From: Enterobacter pseudoroggenkampii
GTDB taxonomy: Bacteria > Pseudomonadota > Gammaproteobacteria > Enterobacterales > Enterobacteriaceae
Direction: 5' to 3'
Assembly (NCBI RefSeq): GCF_026420145.1
Contig: NZ_JAPMLV010000001.1
Coordinates: 2,294,001 to 2,358,000 of the forward strand
Length of the DNA: 64,000 nt
Of the stretch, positions 28,807 to 38,757 are shown one piece after another. The translations under genes and the position numbers were made by a program. Under the pieces are notes generated by a model that ran no database searches, was not told where the DNA came from, and saw only the letters and a program-made list of their open reading frames with translations. Position 1 is the stretch's first letter. The number at the start of each line of letters is the position of its first letter.

Positions 28807-29845
28807 CCACCCAGACCGGGATAACAAACGCCAGCAGCGTGAGGCGGTCGAATTTCATAAACAGGCCAAAGCGATAGAAAAGCGTGGTGCAGAGAAGCGT
28901 TTGCAGGAGGTAGTTGCTCAACGCCATACGGCCCACGCAGGCGATAGCGCTGACGATCCACAGGCGGGAAAGCGTTGGCCAGAAGCCATAGATCAGCGCC
29001 GCGTAGCCGATGGTCTGGAACGGTGCGCTCAGTTCGCGCGGCACCTGGAGCAGGAACGCGCACCAGCGGTAATCCCAGTGGATGTGCCACTGCGTAATGA
29101 CCGCCGGGAGGTTAATCAGCACGCCCAGCAGCACCAGCCCCACACCCGTTCGCCGATAGTGACGCAGGCTGAATTCGCCTTTCAGCCAGCCGGTGCGCAT
29201 CAGTGACGCGCCCATCAGCATCATGCCCGCCAGCTGCCAGCCGTATTGCGCCCCCAGAGCAAGGAGGTTGTCCCCCAGCATATCCGCGCGGTTGCTTATC
29301 GCTTCCGTACCGCCTTTCAGCTTCCAGAACTGCTCGTACTGCAGGTTAGCGGCATCCGGGATCCAGGCACGGTTTGTCGTCTCGCCGGAGATCATCCCCA
29401 GCAGCAACAGCACTCCAAGCCCCATGACATAGAGCATCACCCCGGTGTTGAACAGGCTTTTAACGCTGTGCGCATCGCGAATGAGGCGCCAGCAAATGAG
29501 CCCGACTAACCCATAGGCAAGAAGAATATCGCCGTCCCAGAAGAACAGGCCGTGAATAAAGCCGAGGATAACCAGCAGCGTCAGGCGCGACTGGATCCAG
29601 CGCGTACCGCGTTTGAGGAGAAGCTGCAGGCCTGCGCCAAACAGCAGGGCAAAGAGCGTGAGGAATTTGACCTGCGCAAAGAGATCGAGGACCGCCCACG
29701 TCCAGGCATCACTGCGGGTGATGTCGCCATACCATGCAGGATTCAGATAAGCCGCCTTCGGCAAACCGAAGGCGGTGATATTAAGCAGCAGGATACCGAG
29801 AATGGCGACGCCGCGAACAAAATCGAGCGTGACGTTTCGCTCCAT
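28688..29845 (-). CDS. yeiB: DUF418 family inner membrane protein YeiB
   Basis: A 385-residue polytopic membrane protein with about ten hydrophobic helices and the DUF418 C-terminal domain (VGRMALSNYLLQTLLCTTLF). Its function is unknown; the fold resembles acyltransferase-3-type proteins. The ATG at 29845 (MERNVTLDFVRG) gives exactly the E. coli length, although the frame runs upstream into folE. It follows folE by 19 bp in the same direction, so it is probably co-transcribed with it. Confidence 0.92.
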   Translation of the reverse strand: MERNVTLDFVRGVAILGILLLNITAFGLPKAAYLNPAWYGDITRSDAWTWAVLDLFAQVKFLTLFALLFGAGLQLLLKRGTRWIQSRLTLLVILGFIHGLFFWDGDILLAYGLVGLICWRLIRDAHSVKSLFNTGVMLYVMGLGVLLLLGMISGETTNRAWIPDAANLQYEQFWKLKGGTEAISNRADMLGDNLLALGAQYGWQLAGMMLMGASLMRTGWLKGEFSLRHYRRTGVGLVLLGVLINLPAVITQWHIHWDYRWCAFLLQVPRELSAPFQTIGYAALIYGFWPTLSRLWIVSAIACVGRMALSNYLLQTLLCTTLFYRFGLFMKFDRLTLLAFVIPVWVVNLAFSVLWLRYFRQGPLEWVWRQLTAHASGVSLKNTSR

Positions 29846-29864
29846 GGTCCCTGCCCTGTAAGAC

Positions 29865-30533
29865 TTAGTTGTGGTGACGTACGGCGCGCAGGAACTCCTG
29901 GCGGGTATTCTGGCTCGATTTAAACAGACCGCCCAGCGAGGTTGTGGTGGTCGCACTGGTGGCATCGCGCACGCCGCGCGCTTTCACGCAGTAGTGAACC
30001 GCGTCGATAGAGACGGCCACGTTATTGGTGCCCAGCAGCGTTTGCAGCGCGGTCAGGATCTGCTGGGTCAGGCGCTCCTGCACCTGCGGACGCTGAGCAA
30101 AGAACTGCACGATGCGGTTGATCTTCGACAGGCCAATCACCGTATCTTTGGGGATATACGCCACGGTCGCTTTACCGTCGATGGTCACGAAATGGTGTTC
30201 GCAGGTGCTGGTCAGCGTGATATCGCGGACCGTCACCATCTCATCCACTTTCATCTTGTTTTCAATGACGGTGATTTTCGGGAAGTTGGCGTAATCCAGA
30301 CCCGAGAAAATTTCGTCGACGTACATTTTCGCGATGCGGTGCGGCGTCTCCATCAGACTGTCGTCACTCAGATCGAGATTCAGCAGCTCCATGATATCGG
30401 TCATATGACCGGCAATCAGACGCTTGCGGGTTTCATTGTCCAAATCCTGTACGGGCGGACGCAGTGGCGTTTCAAGACCGCGCGCAACCAGGGCTTCGTG
30501 GACCAGGGCAGCTTCTTTACTGAGTGATGACAT
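29865..30533 (-). CDS. folE: GTP cyclohydrolase I FolE
   Basis: First enzyme of tetrahydrofolate (and queuosine precursor) synthesis, converting GTP to 7,8-dihydroneopterin triphosphate. The ATG at 30533 gives 222 residues as in E. coli. Zinc ligands are visible: Cys111 and His114 in TCEHHF, and Cys182 in HYCVKARG. The signature motifs [11 protein letters not shown] and [14 protein letters not shown] are also present. It is upstream of yeiB and downstream of the added MFS gene. An inverted repeat TTTTGCC/GGCAAAA lies 26-47 bp before the start. Confidence 0.97.
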   Translation of the reverse strand: MSSLSKEAALVHEALVARGLETPLRPPVQDLDNETRKRLIAGHMTDIMELLNLDLSDDSLMETPHRIAKMYVDEIFSGLDYANFPKITVIENKMKVDEMVTVRDITLTSTCEHHFVTIDGKATVAYIPKDTVIGLSKINRIVQFFAQRPQVQERLTQQILTALQTLLGTNNVAVSIDAVHYCVKARGVRDATSATTTTSLGGLFKSSQNTRQEFLRAVRHHN

Positions 30534-30635
30534 TTTGTTCTCCTGCAGGTGTGGCGTCTTTTGCCCTCGTTGTGGCAAAAGTATGCGTTCATTGTGCGTG
30601 AGGCGGCGCACATAATCCAGTATTCACGACGATAA

Positions 30636-31784
30636 TTATTGCAATTGCTGTTGCCTTTCAGCGTGACGATTCCAGACCAGGGCTCCGCCGACGAACAGCG
30701 CCACGCCCGCCAGCCCCAGCGCGGGCTCCAGCCGGTGGGTAAGCCAGGTTGATAACGCCGAGGTCATCGGGCCAATCAATTGCCCTATCGCATACCCGGT
30801 GGTGAGCAGGCCGGCCATATAGCGCGTGTGGTTTGGCGCCAGCTCGCGACCGTATAAAAGAGAGAGCTGCACGGCACACAAAAAGCCGCCTCCCACCAGC
30901 AGCCCGCCCGTCAGCAAACCGCCAATCCCCGGCAGCAGCCAGGCCGCCAGCACGCCCGCCCCCTGTAACCACAGCACGATAGCCAGCCTGCGGTTAGCCG
31001 TTGAGGTATGGCGTAACAGAATACTGAGCGCAATCCCCACCACGGCGGCGAGACCAAAAATCGGCCAGGCAAACTGGGCAAACAGGCTGCCGGGAAAACG
31101 CACCGCCGCCATTTGCGACAGGAAGGTCGCCGGGAGGATATAGCCAAACCCGGCCAGGCTGTAGCTCCAGACCAGGCGCTTTAAATCCGCCGTCAGAACC
31201 AGCGGCTCTGGCGCGGTGCCGGGTCGATGGAGCTGCCCGGATCGCGGCAGGTAGCGCGCCACCAGGGCAATCAGCACCAGCGCCAGCACGCCGTAGATTT
31301 GCCATGCCGCCCCGGCCGACAGGGACTTCGCCTGGATATAGACGGCGAGCAGCCCGCTCAGGGCGATGCCCGCCCCCGGTCCGGCAAACACCGCAGCGCT
31401 CAGGCCCGGTTTACCGAGCTGCCCCAGCCGTTCGTTGGTCCAGGCGGCAATGAGTACCATAGACCAGCCGCTCATGCAGCCGATGACAAAACGCAGCAGG
31501 CCGTGCACGACGGCATTATCCGCCGCCGCGGAGAGCAGCGTCAGCGCCACCGCGCCGGTGATGCCAAGCCAGAGGCGCGTTTCAACGAAGCGGTGCGCAC
31601 GCATCGCATCCCACGCGCCCACCAGATAGCCCAGATAATTCATCGCCGCCACCAGACCCGCGCTGGTCAGCGTAAGCTGTCCGGCAGCAATCATCAGCGG
31701 CACCTGGGGCGTAAAGGCAAAGCGCCCTATCCCCATCGCCACCACCAGCACGACAAACCCACTGAGCGCAATACGCAGCGCCAT
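30636..31784 (-). CDS. YbfB/YjiJ family MFS transporter
   Basis: A 382-residue major facilitator protein with about 12 helices. The N-terminus (GIGRFAFTPQVPLM, then AAMNYLGYLVGA) is the hallmark of the YbfB/YjiJ (DUF1228) group, whose substrates are largely unknown. K-12 has no gene here, where folE and yeiG are direct neighbours. Transcription is toward folE with a 102-bp gap, so read-through into folE is possible. It is divergent from yeiG across 138 bp. Confidence 0.85.
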   Translation of the reverse strand: MALRIALSGFVVLVVAMGIGRFAFTPQVPLMIAAGQLTLTSAGLVAAMNYLGYLVGAWDAMRAHRFVETRLWLGITGAVALTLLSAAADNAVVHGLLRFVIGCMSGWSMVLIAAWTNERLGQLGKPGLSAAVFAGPGAGIALSGLLAVYIQAKSLSAGAAWQIYGVLALVLIALVARYLPRSGQLHRPGTAPEPLVLTADLKRLVWSYSLAGFGYILPATFLSQMAAVRFPGSLFAQFAWPIFGLAAVVGIALSILLRHTSTANRRLAIVLWLQGAGVLAAWLLPGIGGLLTGGLLVGGGFLCAVQLSLLYGRELAPNHTRYMAGLLTTGYAIGQLIGPMTSALSTWLTHRLEPALGLAGVALFVGGALVWNRHAERQQQLQ

Positions 31785-31922
31785 GACCGCTCCAAATGTT
31801 AAAGAAAAGTAAATTTATGATGCAGCATCTCGCCCTCTGGCGAAAGTGAAAGTTACTCACAGGTCAATGAAAAGGCTGTATTATGGTTTTTATGAATACG
31901 CATTCTCATTAAGGAGCCCTGC

Positions 31923-32750
31923 ATGGAACTGCTCGAAGAGCACCGTTGTTTTGAAGGTCGACAGCAGCGCTGGCGGCATGACTCCACCGTCCTGAACTGT
32001 GCGATGACGTTCAGCATTTTCCTGCCCCCGACGGAAAATCCACCGGTTCTGTTCTGGCTTTCCGGCCTGACCTGCAACGACGAAAACTTCACCACCAAAG
32101 CGGGCGCGCAGCGTATTGCCGCCGAGCTGGGCATTGCGCTGGTGATGCCTGACACCAGCCCGCGTGGCGATGATGTGGCCGACGATGCCGGATACGACCT
32201 GGGCAAAGGCGCCGGGTTTTATCTCAATGCGACCGAGCAGCCCTGGGCGCGCCACTACCGCATGTATGATTACCTTCGCGATGAACTTCCTGCGCTGGTG
32301 CAGTCGCAGTTTGCGGTCGGCGAGCGCTGCGCAATCAGCGGCCACTCAATGGGCGGACACGGGGCGCTCATCATGGCGCTGAAAAATCCGGGGAAATACG
32401 TCAGCGTGTCGGCATTTGCACCGATTGTGAACCCAACACAGGTGCCGTGGGGGCAGAAAGCCTTCACACACTATCTGGGTGAGGATGCAGAAAAATGGCA
32501 GGCATGGGACAGCTGTGCGCTGATGCTGGCCGGCAGCTCAGCAAATGCGATCCCGATGCTTATCGATCAGGGCGATGCGGATCAGTTCCTCGCCGGACAG
32601 CTACAGCCTGCGGTGCTGGCAGAAGCGGCACGCCAGAAGGACTGGCCGCTGACGCTGCGCATTCAGCCGGGATACGATCACAGCTATTACTTCATTGCGT
32701 CCTTTATTGAGGATCATCTCCGCTTCCATGCGGAGCATTTGTTCGGGTAA
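31923..32750 (+). CDS. yeiG: S-formylglutathione hydrolase YeiG
   Basis: Serine hydrolase that releases formate and glutathione from S-formylglutathione in formaldehyde detoxification. It has 275 residues in the esterase D fold. The nucleophile elbow GHSMGG holds Ser142, the likely acid is in IDQGDADQF, and the catalytic His253 is in GYDHSYY. The conserved Cys51 after WLSGLT is also present. AAGGAG precedes the ATG. It is the YeiG paralogue rather than FrmB, judged by location. Confidence 0.94.
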   Translation: MELLEEHRCFEGRQQRWRHDSTVLNCAMTFSIFLPPTENPPVLFWLSGLTCNDENFTTKAGAQRIAAELGIALVMPDTSPRGDDVADDAGYDLGKGAGFYLNATEQPWARHYRMYDYLRDELPALVQSQFAVGERCAISGHSMGGHGALIMALKNPGKYVSVSAFAPIVNPTQVPWGQKAFTHYLGEDAEKWQAWDSCALMLAGSSANAIPMLIDQGDADQFLAGQLQPAVLAEAARQKDWPLTLRIQPGYDHSYYFIASFIEDHLRFHAEHLFG

Positions 32751-32761
32751 GTGCGGGTGAT

Positions 32762-32839
32762 TGCCGGGTGGCGGCTTCGCCTTACCCGGCCTACATTCGC
32801 GGATTTTGTAGGCCCGGTAAGCGAAGCGCCACCGGGCAT
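32762..32839. repeat. REP/BIME element between yeiG and cirA
   Basis: Two inverted REP units: GCCGGGTGGCGGCTTCGCCT... ending ACCCGGC, and GCCCGGTAAGCGAAGCGCCA... ending CCGGGC, separated by about 20 bp. The pair sits between the convergent 3' ends of yeiG and cirA. Confidence 0.8.
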
Positions 32840-32849
32840 AAAGGTTACA

Positions 32850-34820
32850 TCAGAACTTATAATCCACGCCGACAAAGTAGCGACGGCCATCTTCCGTGTA
32901 GCTGTAATCGTCGCGGCTCAGATCTTTGTCCAGCAGGTTCTGCACGCCCGCGCGCAGCTTCACGCTTTTCGTCGCCTGCCACGCGGCGCCGGTATTCCAG
33001 ATAACATAGCCACCCGGCGTTGGGTCGCTGCTGGTCAGCGCGCGTTTCTCACCGGTGTAGTTGCCCTGAACATAGAACGACCAGTCCTGCGTCGCCTTCC
33101 AGTCAACTGTACCGTTGGCGGTATGGAACGGCAGATCCGACAGCGGCTTGTTGCCGCCGTTGCTGATATCACGACCGTCGTTGTACGTGTAGTTCAGCGT
33201 CACTTTCCAGTCGTCCGCCAGCGGGAATTTCAGCTCGGTCTCCACCCCGCGGATGCGCGCCTTGTTAACGTTGTAGTAGCGGAAAATCGGTTCACCGTCC
33301 GCATTCAGGCCAACGTAGTTAGGGTAGCTCTGCGCCTGCTTCGCATTGGCCGTACGGCTAATGCTGATGCGGTCATCGACGTTATTCTGGAAGGTGGTGA
33401 CGCTGGCCTGCACGCCCTCTAACCAGCCCTCTTCCCCGCTGTAGTAAAGACCGAACTCGAAGCTCTCGCTGGTCTCCGGTTTCAGATCCGGGTTACCGAC
33501 AATCTCACAGGCACCGCGACACGAGCCGGTGACCCAGTCCGGGCTCAGCTGCAGCAGCGACGGCGCTTTAAACGCGGTCGCCCAGCCCCCTTTCACCGTT
33601 ACGGTATCGGTCGCGTTGTAGACCAGATAGGCGCGCGGGCTCCAGTGGTCGCCGTAGGTATCATGGTCGTCCATACGGATACCGGTGGTCAGCGCCAGAG
33701 GTTCAAAGAGACGCCACTCATCTTCAAGGAACAGGGCATACTGGCTTGTCGACGTACTGCTGCTGGAACCGCCCGTCAGGTTGACCGGATCCTTCAGCTT
33801 ATCGTGACGCCATTCGCCGCCGAAGGTCATCATCTGGTTGATTTCGCCCAGCGGCAGCACGTATTTTCCGTCCACCGCGTTGCTCTCGGAGGTGATCGGA
33901 TTGCTGTTGCCCGGGTTTTTGTTATCTACCTTTTCGCCGTAAACCTTCAGCTCGCTGTTGCCGACGCCCCAGCGGCCGTTGTGGCTGAGAGAGTAGTTCT
34001 GACGTTCAAGGCGGTTTTTGTCGAGGGAATCCGAGTCACGGTCCTGACGGTCGAAACCGTAGCCCGCCGTAAAGTCATGATTTTCAGACGGCGTCCAGGC
34101 GAACTCCACATTCGCATCGCGGCTGGTGAAGCCCTCAATGCGCGGCGTTTCACCGCTCGCCGTGGTAGAGGACTTCTGCTGACCGTCTTTCTCACGCTTC
34201 GCGAGGCTACCGTAGGCTTTCAGCCCCAGCAGGCCGTCCACCAGCGGCCCGCTGGTATAGAACTGACCGTTATAGGTATCTCCACGGTCGCGATGTTCCT
34301 GAACCGTGGAATCGGCGCTCAGTGTACCCGTCCATTTCTGACCGATTTTCTTGGTGATAATGTTCACCACGCCGCCCAGCGCATCGGAGCCGTAAAGAGA
34401 AGACATCGGTCCGCGCACCACTTCGATGCGTTCGATGGCGTCAACCGGCACCCAGTTGAGGTCGAAATCATTATGGCGGAACACTGCGTTACGGGAATTG
34501 ACGCGCTTGCCGTCGATCAGGATCAGCGTATAGCTGCTGTCCAGTCCACGAATACTTACCCCTTTACGGTTGTCCCCTTCGCTCGTGAGCTGCACGCCCG
34601 GCACCTCCCGTAACACATCTTTCAGATTCTGAACGGGTTTGCGCTGCAAATCTTCCTGGGTGATGACGCTGATGCTTGCCGGTGCGTCTTTCAGGTTTTG
34701 CTCGGTCGCGGAGGCCGTGACAACCATTGTGTCGCCGGATTCCGCTGCGATAACAGGCAGGGCCAGGGACATTGCGGACGCGCAAAGTCCTCCCCTGACG
34801 AAGGGATTCAACCTAAACAT
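32850..34820 (-). CDS. cirA: Colicin I receptor / catecholate siderophore TonB-dependent receptor CirA
   Basis: Outer-membrane TonB-dependent receptor for dihydroxybenzoylserine-type catecholates, also used by colicin Ia/Ib and some siderophore-conjugated antibiotics. It has 656 residues. A signal peptide of about 25 residues ends IAAES; a TonB box (DTMVVTAS) follows, then a plug domain ([32 protein letters not shown]) and a 22-strand barrel ending YFVGVDYKF with terminal Phe. It is slightly shorter than K-12 CirA (about 663). Fur boxes lie upstream. Confidence 0.96.
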   Translation of the reverse strand: MFRLNPFVRGGLCASAMSLALPVIAAESGDTMVVTASATEQNLKDAPASISVITQEDLQRKPVQNLKDVLREVPGVQLTSEGDNRKGVSIRGLDSSYTLILIDGKRVNSRNAVFRHNDFDLNWVPVDAIERIEVVRGPMSSLYGSDALGGVVNIITKKIGQKWTGTLSADSTVQEHRDRGDTYNGQFYTSGPLVDGLLGLKAYGSLAKREKDGQQKSSTTASGETPRIEGFTSRDANVEFAWTPSENHDFTAGYGFDRQDRDSDSLDKNRLERQNYSLSHNGRWGVGNSELKVYGEKVDNKNPGNSNPITSESNAVDGKYVLPLGEINQMMTFGGEWRHDKLKDPVNLTGGSSSSTSTSQYALFLEDEWRLFEPLALTTGIRMDDHDTYGDHWSPRAYLVYNATDTVTVKGGWATAFKAPSLLQLSPDWVTGSCRGACEIVGNPDLKPETSESFEFGLYYSGEEGWLEGVQASVTTFQNNVDDRISISRTANAKQAQSYPNYVGLNADGEPIFRYYNVNKARIRGVETELKFPLADDWKVTLNYTYNDGRDISNGGNKPLSDLPFHTANGTVDWKATQDWSFYVQGNYTGEKRALTSSDPTPGGYVIWNTGAAWQATKSVKLRAGVQNLLDKDLSRDDYSYTEDGRRYFVGVDYKF

Positions 34821-34914
34821 TCCATATCTCCATGAGGTAAATACAACTCAATCAAATCATCATTGCTCACAGCGTCTTCCCTGCCGCCCACATCTCCGGT
34901 GGGTCGGTAGCACG

Positions 34915-34962
34915 CTTATTTTTGATAACGATAAAGCAAACGATAATTATTATCAATTGAAT
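34915..34962 (-). promoter_or_regulatory. Fur boxes upstream of cirA
   Basis: An AT-rich run contains GATAATTATTATCAATT (34942-34958), close to the Fur consensus, and a second partial copy, GATAACGATAAAG (34924-34936). Iron repression of cirA is expected from E. coli. Confidence 0.75.
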
Positions 34963-34997
34963 TGTTAAGAAATATATCTTTGTTTCAGGATGCGGCA

Positions 34998-35026
34998 ATA
35001 AAAAAGCCCGCTCAAACGAGCGGGCT
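34998..35026 (-). terminator. Terminator of lysP
   Basis: AGCCCGCTC (35005-35013), loop AAAC, GAGCGGGCT (35018-35026), followed on the minus strand by a T-run (A at 35000-35005). It is 18 bp after the lysP stop. Confidence 0.85.
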
Positions 35027-35044
35027 AATAGAGAGGAAGTGCGG

Positions 35045-36514
35045 TTATTGTTTAAATCGTTCCGGGAATTCCATTTCACTGTAGCGAACGAATTTTGTTC
35101 CTTTCGTCAGCTTGTAACCAAACCAGATGACGAGGAACAGCGGAATACCAATGTAGGTCGCCGTGACAGCGCCCCAGTCAATGGTGTCCGCCAGGAACGC
35201 TTCATAGTTCTGTCCAAGCGTAATGATCAGGCACAGAATGAAGGCGAAAATGGGACCCAGCGGGAAGAAGCCGGAGCGATACGGCAGCGAGTTAATATCG
35301 TGACCCTGTTTGACGAAGCCACGGCGGAAACGGTAGTGGCTAATGGCAATCCCCAGCCAGGCAATAAAGCCCGTCATTCCGGACGTGTTAAGCAGCCACA
35401 GGTACACCGTCTGGTTGCCAAACATAGAGGTCAGGAAGCACAGACCGGCAATCACCGTGGTGGCATACAGCGCGTTACGCGGTACCCCGCCACGGGACAG
35501 CTTCGCGAAGATACGCGGGGCTTTACCGTCGCATGCCAGCGTGTAGAGCATACGGGTGGACGCGTACATCCCGGAGTTACCGGCTGAAAGCACAGCGGTC
35601 AGGATAACGGCGTTCATCACTGCCGCAGCAGAAAGCAGACCGGCGTGCTGGAAGACCAGCGTGAACGGACTGACGCTAATATCTTTAACGTCATTACGCA
35701 GCAGGCTTGGATCGGTGTACGGAATGATCAGGCTGATAATGAGGATCGCGAACACGTAGAACAGCAGGATACGCCAGAAGACCTGACGAACCGCGCGCGG
35801 AATATTTTTCTCAGGGTTCTCTGACTCACCGGCAGCGATACCAATCAGCTCGGTCCCCTGGAAGGAGAAACCGACAATCATCGCCACGCCAATCATCGCC
35901 GACAGTCCACCGGCAAACGGCGCATCGCCTGTTGTCCAGTTACTCCAGCCCGCAGGTTCTGCGCCTTTGAAAATACCAACGATCATCGCCACACCGACGA
36001 CGATAAAGATGATGACGGTTGCCACTTTGATCAAAGAGAACCAGTATTCCGCTTCGCCAAAACCGCGCACGGAGATGTAGTTCAGCAGGAAGATGACGGC
36101 CAGGAACAGGGCGCTCCAGATCCAGCCCGGCGTATCCGGGAACCACCAGTTCATTACCAGTTGCGCGGCGACGAGGTCAACGGCGATAGTGACCGCCCAG
36201 TTGTACCAGTAGTTCCAGCCCAGCGCGAAGCCAAAGCCTTCTTCAACGTATTTTTGACCGTAGGTCGAAAACGAACCGGATACCGGCATGTACGCGGCCA
36301 GTTCGCCGAGACTGGTCATCAGGAAGTACACCATCAGGCCAATCAGGATATAAGAGAAAAGTGCCCCACCCGGGCCGGCTGCCGAAATCGTTGCGCCAGA
36401 GGCAACGAAAAGACCTGTACCGATTGAGCCTCCAATGGCGATCATCGTCAGGTGACGCGCCTTGAGTTCACGACGTAGCGTGGGCGCTTCTGTGGTTTTA
36501 ATTTCTGAAACCAT
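35045..36514 (-). CDS. lysP: Lysine-specific permease LysP
   Basis: Amino acid-polyamine-organocation (APC) family lysine importer and co-sensor of CadC, 489 residues as in E. coli. About 12 membrane helices are present. The helix-1 motif GGSIGTGLFVASGATI and the region FQGTELIGIAAGESENPEKN in helix 6 are typical of the amino-acid permease subfamily. Expression in E. coli is activated by ArgP and repressed by lysine; no ArgP site was assigned. It is monocistronic with its own terminator. Confidence 0.96.
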   Translation of the reverse strand: MVSEIKTTEAPTLRRELKARHLTMIAIGGSIGTGLFVASGATISAAGPGGALFSYILIGLMVYFLMTSLGELAAYMPVSGSFSTYGQKYVEEGFGFALGWNYWYNWAVTIAVDLVAAQLVMNWWFPDTPGWIWSALFLAVIFLLNYISVRGFGEAEYWFSLIKVATVIIFIVVGVAMIVGIFKGAEPAGWSNWTTGDAPFAGGLSAMIGVAMIVGFSFQGTELIGIAAGESENPEKNIPRAVRQVFWRILLFYVFAILIISLIIPYTDPSLLRNDVKDISVSPFTLVFQHAGLLSAAAVMNAVILTAVLSAGNSGMYASTRMLYTLACDGKAPRIFAKLSRGGVPRNALYATTVIAGLCFLTSMFGNQTVYLWLLNTSGMTGFIAWLGIAISHYRFRRGFVKQGHDINSLPYRSGFFPLGPIFAFILCLIITLGQNYEAFLADTIDWGAVTATYIGIPLFLVIWFGYKLTKGTKFVRYSEMEFPERFKQ

Positions 36515-36643
36515 ATGAAAATGCTGTCCATTTAATAAATGAGGCGCGATTGTAGCAGACGATCCGCGTTCCTTCCGGCAGAAATACTCAGTTATAAGAG
36601 AGCTTCATGACTCGGCCAGGATTATAAGTAAAGCATAATTTTT

Positions 36644-36678
36644 CCCTCTCCCCTTTGGGGAGAGGGCAGGATGAGGGG
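36644..36678. repeat. Short palindromic extragenic repeat, degenerate copy 4
   Basis: CCCTCTCCCC (36644-36653), TTT, GGGGAGAGGG (36657-36666), with a tail AGGATGAGGGG. It lies 5 bp after the yeiE stop on the minus strand and could act as its 3'-end hairpin. Confidence 0.7.
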
Positions 36679-36682
36679 AAGA

Positions 36683-37549
36683 TTACATCTCGCAATAGCG
36701 CAGAAAACGCTGCAGCGAGCTGGAAAGGTGTTTCTGACGATGATGAATGCACCACAGCGTACGCACCAGCTTCGGCAATGGAACCGGGATTTCAACCAGC
36801 GACCCCGTTTCAAGCTGTTCGGCAATGACGCGCCGGGAAAGACAGCTGATCCCCAGGCCATGACGCACCGCGTGCTTGATGGCCTCAGAGTTCCCCAGCT
36901 CCATCCCTAACTGGAAATGCGGCAGATGGGAAAGCAGCAGATAATCGACAATTTCACGCGTGCCGGAGCCCTGTTCGCGCAGGATCCACTGCGCCTGCGC
37001 CAGGCGCTCCAGCGTCACCTCGCCCTGCAATAACGACGAGGCCGGGGACGCAAACACCACCAGCTCATCTTCCAGCCAGGGCTCGGCAATGATATCGACG
37101 TTATGGCAGGGTCCTTCGATGAGACCAATATCCACGCGGAAATCGATCACCGCGTTGATGACGTCCTGGCTATTGCCCACGCTCATCTCCAGCGGCAGGG
37201 TGGGGAAATCCCGGCGGTAGCGGGCAATCACTTCCGGCAGGATGTAGTTCCCGATGGTGCTGCTGGCATAGACGCGGATCGCACCGTTGTCTTCGCGGAA
37301 CAGCTGCTCGATTTCGATAGCCTGCTCCAGCAGCGCCAGCGCGCGCGGATAAAGAAGACGGCCGTGCTCGTTCACCACAAGCCGCTTCCCTACCCTGTCG
37401 AAAAGCTGAACGCCCAGCTGTCCTTCAAGATCGGTCAACGCCGCGCTGACCGCAGACTGCGAGAGCGCCAGCATTTGTGACGCCTGGGTCGTCGAGCCGC
37501 TTTTCAGCACCTCGGCAAACACTTCCAGCTGACGCAATGTAATGTGCAT
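36683..37549 (-). CDS. yeiE: LysR family transcriptional regulator YeiE
   Basis: LysR-type regulator, 288 residues: N-terminal winged HTH ([40 protein letters not shown]) and a C-terminal effector domain of the CysB/CbbR-like type. YeiE homologues in Salmonella and Cronobacter have been linked to sulfite sensing and motility. It is divergent from yeiH with 97 bp between starts, and that gap contains a perfect 10-bp inverted repeat likely to be its operator. Confidence 0.93.
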   Translation of the reverse strand: MHITLRQLEVFAEVLKSGSTTQASQMLALSQSAVSAALTDLEGQLGVQLFDRVGKRLVVNEHGRLLYPRALALLEQAIEIEQLFREDNGAIRVYASSTIGNYILPEVIARYRRDFPTLPLEMSVGNSQDVINAVIDFRVDIGLIEGPCHNVDIIAEPWLEDELVVFASPASSLLQGEVTLERLAQAQWILREQGSGTREIVDYLLLSHLPHFQLGMELGNSEAIKHAVRHGLGISCLSRRVIAEQLETGSLVEIPVPLPKLVRTLWCIHHRQKHLSSSLQRFLRYCEM

Positions 37550-37561
37550 GGTTGCTTACCA

Positions 37562-37594
37562 CTTATATAGATTGATTATAAGTATATAATCAAT
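37562..37594. promoter_or_regulatory. Putative YeiE operator: 24-bp palindrome
   Basis: ATTGATTATA (37571-37580), AGTA, TATAATCAAT (37585-37594) is a perfect inverted repeat. An overlapping CTTATA (37562-37567) / TATAAG (37577-37582) fits the LysR-type T-N11-A pattern. The element sits between the divergent yeiE and yeiH genes. Confidence 0.65.
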
Positions 37595-37646
37595 TTTATT
37601 TTTAAGCCAGAGCGCCGTAACCTTTAGCCAGACAAAGGAGAAGGTT

Positions 37647-38693
37647 ATGTCAGAAATCACCTTACAACATCATCGTACAGTGTGGCACTTCGTGCCGGGT
37701 CTTGCGCTCAGCGCCGCAGTGACCGCCGTCGCGCTTTGGGGCGGCAGCATCCCGGCTATCGCAGGCGCAGGATTCAGCGCGCTGACGCTCGCCATTTTGC
37801 TCGGCATGGTCGTGGGTAACACCGTTTACCCACATATCTGGAAATCCTGCGACGGCGGCGTGATCTTTGCCAAACAGCACCTGCTGCGTCTCGGGATCAT
37901 CCTTTACGGCTTCCGCCTCACCTTTTCGCAGATTGCGGATGTGGGCGTGAGCGGAATCGCCATCGACGTCCTGACCCTGACCAGCACCTTTTTGCTGGCC
38001 TGCTTTATCGGCCAGAAAGTCTTTGGCCTGGATAAGCAAACCAGCTGGCTGATCGGTGCCGGGAGCAGTATCTGTGGAGCCGCGGCGGTGCTGGCAACGG
38101 AGCCCGTCGTTAAAGCCGAAGCCAGCAAGGTAACCGTGGCGGTGGCGACAGTGGTGATCTTCGGTACGCTGGCGATCTTCCTCTATCCGGCCATGTATCC
38201 GCTGGTGGCGCACTGGTTTAGCCCGGAAACCTACGGCATCTATATCGGTTCGACCATGCACGAAGTGGCCCAGGTGGTGGCGGCAGGACATGCCATTAAC
38301 CCGGAAGCGGAAAACGCGGCGGTCATCGCCAAAATGCTGCGCGTGATGATGCTGGCCCCGTTCCTGCTTTTCCTCGCGGCGAGGGTTAAACAGCTTGCTC
38401 CGGCAGGCGGCAGCGAGAAAAGCAAAATCACCATTCCGTGGTTTGCGATCCTGTTCATCGTGGTCGCTGTCTTCAACTCTTTCCACCTGCTGCCAAAAGC
38501 GATGGTGGATATGCTGGTGACGCTGGATACGGTCCTGCTGGCGATGGCGATGGCGGCGCTGGGCGTCACCACACACGTCAGCGCGCTGAAAAAAGCCGGC
38601 GCGAAACCGCTGCTGATGGCGCTGGTGCTCTTCATCTGGCTGATTGTCGGCGGCGGTGCCATTAACCTCGCGGTGCACAGCCTGATGGCATAA
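37647..38693 (+). CDS. yeiH: YeiH family putative inner membrane transporter (UPF0324)
   Basis: A 348-residue membrane protein with about ten helices of the UPF0324 (PSE/YeiH) family. The conserved blocks ILLGMVVGNT, LLRLGIILYGFRLTF, GAGSSICGAAAVLAT and GSTMHEVAQVVAAG are present. The function is unproven; the link to YeiE suggests a role in sulfite or a related sulfur compound, which is inference only. AAGGAG precedes the ATG. A 14-bp hairpin with T-run follows at 38708. Confidence 0.92.
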   Translation: MSEITLQHHRTVWHFVPGLALSAAVTAVALWGGSIPAIAGAGFSALTLAILLGMVVGNTVYPHIWKSCDGGVIFAKQHLLRLGIILYGFRLTFSQIADVGVSGIAIDVLTLTSTFLLACFIGQKVFGLDKQTSWLIGAGSSICGAAAVLATEPVVKAEASKVTVAVATVVIFGTLAIFLYPAMYPLVAHWFSPETYGIYIGSTMHEVAQVVAAGHAINPEAENAAVIAKMLRVMMLAPFLLFLAARVKQLAPAGGSEKSKITIPWFAILFIVVAVFNSFHLLPKAMVDMLVTLDTVLLAMAMAALGVTTHVSALKKAGAKPLLMALVLFIWLIVGGGAINLAVHSLMA

Positions 38694-38707
38694 ACCATCT
38701 CGTCCTT

Positions 38708-38755
38708 CTCCTGCTAACCCGCTATCATAAGCGTTTCGGGTTAGCAGGAGTTTTT
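38708..38755 (+). terminator. Terminator of yeiH that overlaps the nfo ribosome-binding site
   Basis: Perfect 14-bp arms CTCCTGCTAACCCG (38708-38721) and CGGGTTAGCAGGAG (38737-38750), loop 15 nt, then TTTTT (38751-38755). The 3' arm contains AGGAG, the only ribosome site for nfo (ATG at 38758). Read-through transcripts from yeiH would therefore both terminate here and mask the nfo start. A TATCAT in the loop could be a -10 for an nfo promoter that starts inside the element. Confidence 0.75.
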
Positions 38756-38757
38756 AT

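Noticed and set aside
37662-38678. Long open frame (338 codons) antisense to yeiH
   Set aside because: Mirror frame of the yeiH codons; low-complexity HRQ-rich translation, no recognisable motif.
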